A stretch of 16,513 nucleotides of DNA from Bryobacteraceae bacterium (GTDB taxonomy: Bacteria; Acidobacteriota; Terriglobia; Bryobacterales; Bryobacteraceae): NCBI GenBank assembly GCA_030039005.1, contig JASHQT010000163.1, positions 1 to 16,513 on the forward strand, given 5' to 3'. Within the stretch, counting starts at the first letter, position 1. Each line of letters opens with the position of its first letter. A model generated the notes under the pieces. That model was not told the DNA's origin. It did no database searches and was given only the letters and a program-made list of their open reading frames with translations. Positions 11,502 to 16,513 of this stretch are shown piece by piece. The translations under genes and the position numbers were made by a program.

Positions 11502-12653
11502 TCACTTGGAGCCCGAAGCGGAACCCAGCGAAGTCGGACCCACCATGTGCCGCTCGTCTTGTGAGTCATCCTGGCAAAAATATTCCTGAATGTCGCGGCC
11601 GGCGACCCAACTCAGCGTCCAGGAGCTGGACCACGGCCGGGTGTACGTACCCGGATCGTTTACCGTCACTTCGTACTTCAGTGTGTTGAAATCGGGCCGC
11701 GAGAAGCGCTCGGTGAGACGCAGAGTTTCGGTATGCGGCAGGCCACCACCCGAAAACCAGAAGCGCTCATTGAAAGCGTTCGATTCCACCACCAGCGTGT
11801 CGCCATCCCAATGGCCGGAGGAGTAGCCCCAATACGTGGGCGTAACGTCTTCGCTATTGGGCAGTGCGCGGCCGTCCAGGTAAATCAGCTTCCAGTTCCG
11901 ATTGCCGCCGCCGGACATGACGAAGATGCGCTGGCGTTCGGGCTGTTCGAGAAACTGCACGCCATGCGCGGCCTGAAACAAGCGTGGCCCCGCGGGAGGC
12001 AGGCAACTGAGCATCGGATCGTCCTTGAGCAGCGTGCGCTGGCGATATTCGTACAGGCCTTCGGCCCAGGGCTGAAATGGGGCGACTTTGTGGGCATCGG
12101 CGATGTTCGCCAGCAATCCGTTTTCATCCATCCGGATTTTTCCGGCTGTGCTGTCCACTAAGCTCGGCGCGCTCGGATACGCCCAATAGCCACTTTCGCC
12201 AGGAACCACGCCCAGCCGGGGATGACCGTCGGGCCAGCGCGGGGTAGGTTTCGAGGCTTCCTGCCGGGGCCTTTCGGTTTCCGCTGGTTCGGACAAACGC
12301 TTGCCGCCCGGCAGTGTGATGTTGCGGCCGCTCACAAAATGGCTGCCGTCGCGTGCAGGCCAGCCTTCCACGCTGACCGCATCGCCGACCTGCACGACAT
12401 CGCGCGACCAACCGGCTCTTCCGAGATCGAGCGGGCTGGCCCACTCGACGCCCCAGTTCGCAATTGCTCCGCTCTTGTCCGTCACGTCGAGATACAGCAG
12501 CGCGTGCGGATTGTCCCATTCGAATCGCGTGACGATGCCGCGCAGCGTGACATGCTTCTGTTCGTCGAACTCCGCGCGCAGCTCATGATGCGCGAACAGG
12601 GGCAGGGCCGCGGCGAACGCGGCGAGCATGAGAAGAAAACGGCGGACGATCAA
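11502..12653 (-). CDS. Exported two-domain protein: DUF6152 fused to GHWDGD-motif domain
   Basis: 383 residues. A signal peptide (1-21, LPLFA) is followed at once by a DUF6152 domain beginning HHELRAEFD, with VTLRGIVTRFEWDNPH at about 35-50 and SGAIANW, to about residue 118. A charged linker (about 119-136) leads to the second domain: PRWPDGHPRLG at 138-148, C217 in SCLPPAGPR, NWKLIYLDGR, YSSGHWDGDTLVVES at 277-291, FNERFWF, PHTETLRLTERF and C360 in YFCQDD. The two domains are the separate proteins encoded just downstream. The start is TTG, overlapping the cytochrome gene's stop (TTGA), backed by GGGAGG five bases upstream; an ATG eight codons in would shorten the signal peptide. Function unknown; role outside the cytoplasm inferred from the signal peptide. 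Confidence 0.87.
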   Translation of the reverse strand: MIVRRFLLMLAAFAAALPLFAHHELRAEFDEQKHVTLRGIVTRFEWDNPHALLYLDVTDKSGAIANWGVEWASPLDLGRAGWSRDVVQVGDAVSVEGWPARDGSHFVSGRNITLPGGKRLSEPAETERPRQEASKPTPRWPDGHPRLGVVPGESGYWAYPSAPSLVDSTAGKIRMDENGLLANIADAHKVAPFQPWAEGLYEYRQRTLLKDDPMLSCLPPAGPRLFQAAHGVQFLEQPERQRIFVMSGGGNRNWKLIYLDGRALPNSEDVTPTYWGYSSGHWDGDTLVVESNAFNERFWFSGGGLPHTETLRLTERFSRPDFNTLKYEVTVNDPGTYTRPWSSSWTLSWVAGRDIQEYFCQDDSQDERHMVGPTSLGSASGSK

Positions 12654-12904
12654 TGTTTCCTCCCGTGATACTTCACAAGGTAATCCAAGATCATCGAAAA
12701 CTCTTCGTCGGTCACCGGCGCGCCTTCGGAGATCATGCCTTTAATCAGTCCGCTCCACTCTTCGCGGCTGAGTTGCTTGCCCTGAAGCCGGTCGAGGTTG
12801 TGGCAATAGGTGCAGACGTCTTCGACGAGTTCACGCCCGCGATCCTTGGGCGCAGTCCCCGCGGAAGCTAGCACCGCCGTCAATACTGCGACCCCAAGCA
12901 CCAT
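12650..12904 (-). CDS. Small exported mono-haem cytochrome c
   Basis: 84 residues: a signal peptide (about 1-18), then a minimal class I cytochrome c domain with haem-binding CTYCH at 31-35 and the probable distal ligand M57 in KGMISEGAPV. The ending DEEFSMILDYLVKYHG is the usual last helix of these small cytochromes. It would carry electrons in the periplasm or at the membrane surface. No partner oxidase or reductase is obvious from sequence; the neighbours are exported proteins of unknown function. The gene starts 7 bases after the upstream gene, and its stop overlaps the TTG of the fusion gene by 4 bases, so it belongs to the same transcription unit. Its own ribosome binding site is weak. 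Confidence 0.9.
   Translation of the reverse strand: MVLGVAVLTAVLASAGTAPKDRGRELVEDVCTYCHNLDRLQGKQLSREEWSGLIKGMISEGAPVTDEEFSMILDYLVKYHGRKH
12659..12664 (-). promoter_or_regulatory. Ribosome binding site supporting the TTG start of the fusion gene
   Basis: GGGAGG on the minus strand lies within the end of the cytochrome gene, 5 bases before the TTG at 12653. It is the main reason for choosing this TTG over the ATG at 12629. Confidence 0.65.
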
Positions 12905-12911
12905 ACCGCAC

Positions 12912-13289
12912 TCAGTCCCGGGTGAGCTTGCAATCGCCCTTGATGCCGTCTTCGGCCCACGTGCCGGTGATGGTGCGATGGTAGGAGCCGATATCTTCGA
13001 GCTTGCCGTCGATCACGATGTGCTTGTGATCCTTGGTTTCGGCCTCGAAATGTACGGTCCAATGCTCGGCGTCCAGATCGGCGACCTTGAGGGGCGCCGC
13101 GTTCCGGCCGGGATTGATAGTGCCCTCGATGGTTTTCGAGTTCCACTTCATGAAAATGAACACCGGAACTTTTTTATCCGGCGTGGGATGCCATTCGCCG
13201 TGCCAGGAGCCGGTGAGCGGATGACCTTCTTGCGCGAGTAGTGCGGCAATGACGGCGAGAGTCAGGAGACAGATCCGAAAAATTCGCAA
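12912..13289 (-). CDS. Small exported beta-rich protein of unknown function, first gene of the block
   Basis: 125 residues with a signal peptide (about 1-20, ending ALLAQ). The mature protein begins LTGSWHGEWHPTPDKK and ends ITGTWAEDGIKGDCKLTRD. The opening and closing Gly-x-Trp strands, with KTIEGTINPG between, recall small lipocalin-like or barrel proteins, but I cannot name a family. It is rich in His (H23, H30, H34, H76, H80, H88, H90, H104). The start is TTG at 13289; there is no ATG before residue 47, and no ribosome binding site precedes the TTG. Instead a -10-like TATAAA lies 7 bases upstream, so the transcript may begin at the start codon. The cytochrome gene follows after 7 bases. 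Confidence 0.72.
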   Translation of the reverse strand: MRIFRICLLTLAVIAALLAQEGHPLTGSWHGEWHPTPDKKVPVFIFMKWNSKTIEGTINPGRNAAPLKVADLDAEHWTVHFEAETKDHKHIVIDGKLEDIGSYHRTITGTWAEDGIKGDCKLTRD

Positions 13290-13296
13290 GCGTTAT

Positions 13297-13324
13297 TTTA
13301 TATGCCCGCCCGGCGGCAACGCAA
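13297..13324 (-). promoter_or_regulatory. Promoter-like sequence before the five-gene exported block
   Basis: On the minus strand TTGCGT (13324-13319) is followed, 16 bases on, by TATAAA (13302-13297). The TTG start codon lies 7 bases after the -10 box, where transcription would be expected to begin, so the mRNA may be leaderless. The AT-rich box stands out in GC-rich surroundings. Confidence 0.45.
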
Positions 13325-13353
13325 GGACGCTAGCGCCTCATTTCATCCAGGCT

Positions 13354-15006
13354 CTACTTTGTGGCCGTGTTGGCGTCCTGGGGACTCGGCAACGGCTTGC
13401 GGGGCAGCATATCGGTCCGATTGGCGGCATCGTACACAACCGACGCGATCACCGCTGACGCCTGCATCAAGTCCGCGGCGATGGCGTGGTCGTAAGTATC
13501 CATGTCGGAATGATGCGTGACGCTCGAATAGTCCAGTGGATCCTGTATGAATTGGAAACCGGGGAGCCCGACTGCGTCAAAAGACAAATGATCGGTGCCG
13601 CCGGTATTGCGAATGCTGATCGTACTTACTCCCTGATCGCGGAACGGCGCCAGCCACTCCGCGAATAGCGGGCGCATGGCATCATTTCCTTGCAAATACA
13701 CGCCGCGGATCTTGCCGCTGCCATTGTCGAGGTTGAAATAGCCCGACAGCTTGGCGTGCGCCGAGGCGAGCTTCATGGTTTTGGGGTCGCCGAAGTGTTC
13801 TTTGACGTAGGCCTTCGAGCCCAGCAATCCCTGCTCCTCGCCGCTCCACAATGCGATGCGAATCGTGCGGTCCAGGTTGAGATTCAAAGCTCTCAAGATG
13901 CGCACAACTTCCATCATCACGGCGCTGCCCGCCCCATTGTCAGTCGCCCCGGTTCCGGTGTGCCAGGAGTCGAAGTGCGCGCCAACCATCACGAGTTCGT
14001 CTTTGTGCGGGCCGGCTCCGGGAATCTCACCCACGATGTTGTAGGCTCCGGCGTCCGCCTCTGAAGCGCGAGCCTGGAGTGTCACTTGCATCTCCACCTT
14101 GGTCTTGTTGTCCAGCAGCCGAACGATGCGGTTGTACTGCTCCGAGGTAACCACGAACGTCGGCGGCGCGAACGGGTGTGAAGCCTCCTGTGATCCGGCG
14201 GCCTCGGCGAAATCGATGCCATCGCGGGCGCGACGGTCGTCTTGGACCACAGCCAGCACGCCCTCGTCGAGTAAAAACTTGTTGCGCTTATCCCGCACCG
14301 CGTTTCTCCGATTGCGAAGTTCGTCCTGAGCCTGGGGCGGAAGGCTGGCATTGAAGCGACTGCGCTCTTCCGGATCTTCGGGTGGCGTGAGGTTGTTGAG
14401 GTCGATCTTCATGGGCTGCACAGGGGCGGGCGCCGTTGCAAGGTCGGCCAGCTGCGCATCCGTATAGCGCTGCAGCGCGGGTTTACCTTCCGGCTCGGCG
14501 ATATTGCGCAGGGTTTCGGAAATGAGAATCACTTTACCGCCCAGCTTGCCCCTGTATTTCTGCATGTACTGGTCCAGGTTCGCCTCGGCCTTGTCCACGT
14601 CTTGACTGGTGGCCAAGGGAGCGAAGAGCGTCTCGCCCGGAACCGTGCCCTTGATGCTCGAGGTCCACGCCAGCGGCCAGGCTGACAACAGCGAGTAACG
14701 CGGCTGCGTCATCTCAAGCGCGAACCTTTGAAGCGACCAGCTTCGGCCGAAGTCGCCCCAACGTTCCTGGTGCACGTTCTCCAGGCCGTATTCGCGGAGC
14801 CGCTCGGCGGCCCAATCGGCGGCCTCTTTGAACTCGGGCGACGCAGTCAGTCGCGGACCGTATCGGTCGGTGAGCAGTTCGAGTGTGTCCATCACTTGGG
14901 AGTGCTCGAAGGCTTCGGATTTAATCCGATTCACGATGGCGAGATCGACCGAGTCAGCGGCCAGGGCCGGAACCGAGAGAACAAGGGCGAGGGTAAAAGC
15001 GCGCAT
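13354..15006 (-). CDS. Exported M28-family zinc metallopeptidase
   Basis: 550 residues from the ATG at 15006, chosen because a clear signal peptide (about 1-16, ending PALAADS) begins there; 29 upstream codons in frame are unlike a protein start. The product is probably a periplasmic or secreted exopeptidase of the M28 (aminopeptidase / carboxypeptidase Q-like) type. A PA-like inserted domain occupies about 115-320. The catalytic domain has the full two-zinc set: H344 in GAHFDSWH, D356 in ATDNGAG, catalytic E390 with E391 in WSGEEQG, D427 in FNLDNGSG, and H499 in THHSDMDTYD. It has no ribosome binding site, but an extended -10-like sequence ends 6 bases before the ATG. The five-gene block starts 64 bases downstream. 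The exact peptide specificity is unknown. Confidence 0.93.
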   Translation of the reverse strand: MRAFTLALVLSVPALAADSVDLAIVNRIKSEAFEHSQVMDTLELLTDRYGPRLTASPEFKEAADWAAERLREYGLENVHQERWGDFGRSWSLQRFALEMTQPRYSLLSAWPLAWTSSIKGTVPGETLFAPLATSQDVDKAEANLDQYMQKYRGKLGGKVILISETLRNIAEPEGKPALQRYTDAQLADLATAPAPVQPMKIDLNNLTPPEDPEERSRFNASLPPQAQDELRNRRNAVRDKRNKFLLDEGVLAVVQDDRRARDGIDFAEAAGSQEASHPFAPPTFVVTSEQYNRIVRLLDNKTKVEMQVTLQARASEADAGAYNIVGEIPGAGPHKDELVMVGAHFDSWHTGTGATDNGAGSAVMMEVVRILRALNLNLDRTIRIALWSGEEQGLLGSKAYVKEHFGDPKTMKLASAHAKLSGYFNLDNGSGKIRGVYLQGNDAMRPLFAEWLAPFRDQGVSTISIRNTGGTDHLSFDAVGLPGFQFIQDPLDYSSVTHHSDMDTYDHAIAADLMQASAVIASVVYDAANRTDMLPRKPLPSPQDANTATK

Positions 15007-15012
15007 GGGGGT

Positions 15013-15021
15013 ATTATGGCA
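15013..15021 (-). promoter_or_regulatory. Extended -10-like sequence directly before the M28 peptidase start
   Basis: On the minus strand TGCCATAAT reads as an extended -10 (TGn then CATAAT, 15021-15013), six bases before the ATG at 15006. No Shine-Dalgarno sequence lies between, and no good -35 was found. This suggests a leaderless transcript. Confidence 0.4.
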
Positions 15022-15111
15022 TCGGCCGACGGAGCCAGATCGGCCTCCAGTGACCAACTGCTGCCGCTGACGGCCGACGTGAGTCGCATTCACCTGTGGG
15101 GGGAACGCTGG

Positions 15112-16302
15112 TTACCGCAAAATTCCGGTGTGTCCCAACGAGTAGCGTCCGGGCTGCGGATACACGCAGAGGCCGTGCGGACCGCGGCCTACGGGAATGC
15201 GCGCCAGCAGCTTGCCGTCTTGCGTGTCGATGGCGTAGACCTCGGAATTGTAGCGGCCGGAGAGCCAGAGCACTTTTCCGTCGGCCGAGACGCCGCCCAT
15301 ATCCGGGCTCGCTTTGCCCGGCAGTTGCCATTTCTCGATCGCCTTGCGCGAGGCGAAATCGATCACGGAAATGCTGCCTTCGCCGCGATTGGTGACGTAG
15401 AGATCGCGCGAGTCGCGGCTGACGTAAAGCCCGTGCGCGCCCTTGCCGGTGGGAATGAAACCGATCCGCTTCAGATGGTCGCCATCCAGGAGGTAGACGC
15501 CGTTGGCCTTCATGTCGGCGACGTAGAAAACGGTTCCGTCGGGCGAGAGCTTGACATCCTGCGGCATTCCCCCGCGATCGAGCGCTAGGCGTCCCAAGAC
15601 TTGTTCGGTGGCGACGTCCACCTTGATCATCGCGCCGCTGAATTCGCAAGTAGCGAGCAGATACTTGCCGTCGGCGGAGAAATCGATGTGATCCACGCCG
15701 CGGCACGGGACCGGCACCGAATGATGCAGCTTCATCGTCGTGGCATCCAGGAAATTGAGGCGCCGGCGCTGTTCGGCGACCACGATGGCGTACTTTCCAT
15801 CGGGCGTGTAATACATGTTGTAAGGATCGCGAACCGGAATTTTCGCGCCCCGCTTACCAGTCGCGGGGTCGATTTTGATCAGGCTGTTGCCTTTGTCATC
15901 AAGCACCCAGAGTGTCTTCAAATCGTAGGACGGCACCACGTGCTGCGGCTGGCGCCCGGTGCGGAATTGATCGATGACGCGATAGGTCTTGGGATCGATC
16001 ACCGTCACCGAGTTACTTCTGGTGTTGGGAACGTAGATGCGCGGCGGATCGTTCTTCACCACCGGGCTCAGGTTGCCTGGACGGTCAGCGGCGTAGATAT
16101 CGTGCGGGTCCAGGTTGGGCGGCATGCCGGGAAGCATATTCAATGACGCAGGTGGGGCCGTGTCCGCGCGGCTGCGCGATGGGTTGCCGTGCGCTTGTTT
16201 GGCGCAGGCGGTGAGGAAAAAATTGGAAATCAGAAAGGCTGAGGCAAGAAGCGTCGTTGGCAACGGCGTAAAGCGGAGTTGCACGTTGCTTATATGATGC
16301 AA
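15112..16302 (-). CDS. Lipoprotein beta-propeller of the YVTN type
   Basis: 396 residues from a TTG at 16302; a GTG at 16284 would give 390 and is an equally possible start, as neither has a good ribosome binding site. A lipoprotein signal is seen: hydrophobic stretch then LTAC, with C33 as the lipidated residue (C27 from the GTG). After a Pro-rich spacer the protein is a run of propeller repeats from about residue 88: IYVPNTRSNSVTVID, LWVLDDKGNSLIKID, IDFSADGKYLL, VKLSPDGTVFYVAD, LYVTNRGEGSISVID and LWLSGRYNSEVYAID. The end, PQPGRYSLGHTGILR, is a tail that I recognise from related propellers. It probably sits on a membrane face and binds a partner or ligand; no enzyme motif is visible. The next gene begins about 105 bases downstream. 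Confidence 0.85.
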   Translation of the reverse strand: MHHISNVQLRFTPLPTTLLASAFLISNFFLTACAKQAHGNPSRSRADTAPPASLNMLPGMPPNLDPHDIYAADRPGNLSPVVKNDPPRIYVPNTRSNSVTVIDPKTYRVIDQFRTGRQPQHVVPSYDLKTLWVLDDKGNSLIKIDPATGKRGAKIPVRDPYNMYYTPDGKYAIVVAEQRRRLNFLDATTMKLHHSVPVPCRGVDHIDFSADGKYLLATCEFSGAMIKVDVATEQVLGRLALDRGGMPQDVKLSPDGTVFYVADMKANGVYLLDGDHLKRIGFIPTGKGAHGLYVSRDSRDLYVTNRGEGSISVIDFASRKAIEKWQLPGKASPDMGGVSADGKVLWLSGRYNSEVYAIDTQDGKLLARIPVGRGPHGLCVYPQPGRYSLGHTGILR

Positions 16303-16324
16303 AAATTCGGGTGAGGGTTACGCC

Positions 16325-16513
16325 CTATTCCACACGCAAGGCGTCAATCGGCGAAATCAGGCTCGCGCGAACGGCGGGGATCAACGACGCGACGAACGCA
16401 GAGGCAGCCAACGTCAAGATAGCGGCGAGCGTCAGCGCGGGATGATTGGGGTCCATGCCGTATAGCTGCGTGCCGAGCAGCCGGTCGAGAGCGAAGGTCA
16501 GAGGCACGCCGAT
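16325..16513 (-). CDS. MacB/FtsX-like ABC transporter permease, C-terminal end (5' part outside window)
   Basis: The frame is open to the window edge; only the last 62 codons are visible. They show the end of an FtsX-type permease domain: a hydrophobic helix (LTLAAILTLAASAFVASLIP) followed by the cytoplasmic tail AVRASLISPIDALRVE. That tail is the usual closing motif of this family (P-AR-A---P--AL--E). Such permeases work with an ATPase in efflux, lipoprotein handling or signalling. The propeller gene begins 22 bases downstream, so the two could be co-transcribed. The class is fairly secure; the substrate cannot be given. Confidence 0.85.
   Translation of the reverse strand: MGVPLTFALDRLLGTQLYGMDPNHPALTLAAILTLAASAFVASLIPAVRASLISPIDALRVE

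Noticed and set aside
11458..11505. GTG start at 11505 for the free DUF6152 protein
   Set aside because: It would place 16 residues before the signal peptide and overlap the fusion gene's stop; the ATG at 11457 has a strong ribosome binding site.
15019..15045. 7-base direct repeat GGCCGAT (minus strand) before the M28 gene
   Set aside because: It is too short to separate from chance in GC-rich DNA and has no palindromic form typical of operators.
14728..15588. Open plus-strand frame spanning the gap between the M28 and propeller genes
   Set aside because: It lies mostly opposite two good genes and has no ribosome binding site or domain pattern.

Overview
The window looks like chromosomal DNA of a GC-rich, Gram-negative soil bacterium. 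The best fit is an Acidobacteriota member of the Solibacter/Bryobacter kind. The reasons are many exported proteins of unknown function, DUF6152-type proteins, a MacB-like permease end, a bacterial G1 (glutamic) peptidase and a small exported protein of a type I remember from Solibacter-like genomes. This placement rests on remembered family distribution, not on a search. I saw no rRNA, tRNA, CRISPR, prophage or insertion sequence.

Region 1 (1-3736, + strand) is a chemotaxis operon: the end of a methyl-accepting receptor, then cheW, cheR, cheD and cheB. cheR/cheD and cheD/cheB overlap by 4 bases. Together they encode the receptor, its coupling protein and the full adaptation set (methyltransferase, deamidase, methylesterase). 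CheA and CheY are not in the window. The receptor ends in a possible CheR/CheB tether. Region 2 (3737-4435, + strand) is a lone KDPG/KHG-type aldolase gene with a possible promoter.

From 4432 to the end every gene is on the minus strand. Read in the direction of transcription (right to left) they are: the end of an ABC permease (16513-16325); a lipoprotein beta-propeller (16302-15112); an M28 zinc peptidase (15006-13354); a compact block of five genes for exported proteins (13289-10184); a small exported protein (10068-9547); a G1 glutamic peptidase (9267-8446); an exported D-aminoacylase-like amidohydrolase (8388-6721); ligA (6692-4695); and a decayed NTF2/SnoaL-like remnant (4694-4432) that meets the aldolase gene end to end.

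The most unusual part is the five-gene block. It encodes a small exported protein, a mono-haem cytochrome c, a two-domain protein (DUF6152 plus a domain of unknown function marked by a GHWDGD motif), a separate DUF6152 protein, and a separate GHWDGD-domain protein. A fused copy and a split copy of the same pair thus sit side by side next to a cytochrome. This suggests an undescribed redox or metal module outside the cytoplasm. The block has a promoter-like sequence that would put the first start codon at or next to the transcript's 5' end, and the M28 gene shows a similar arrangement.
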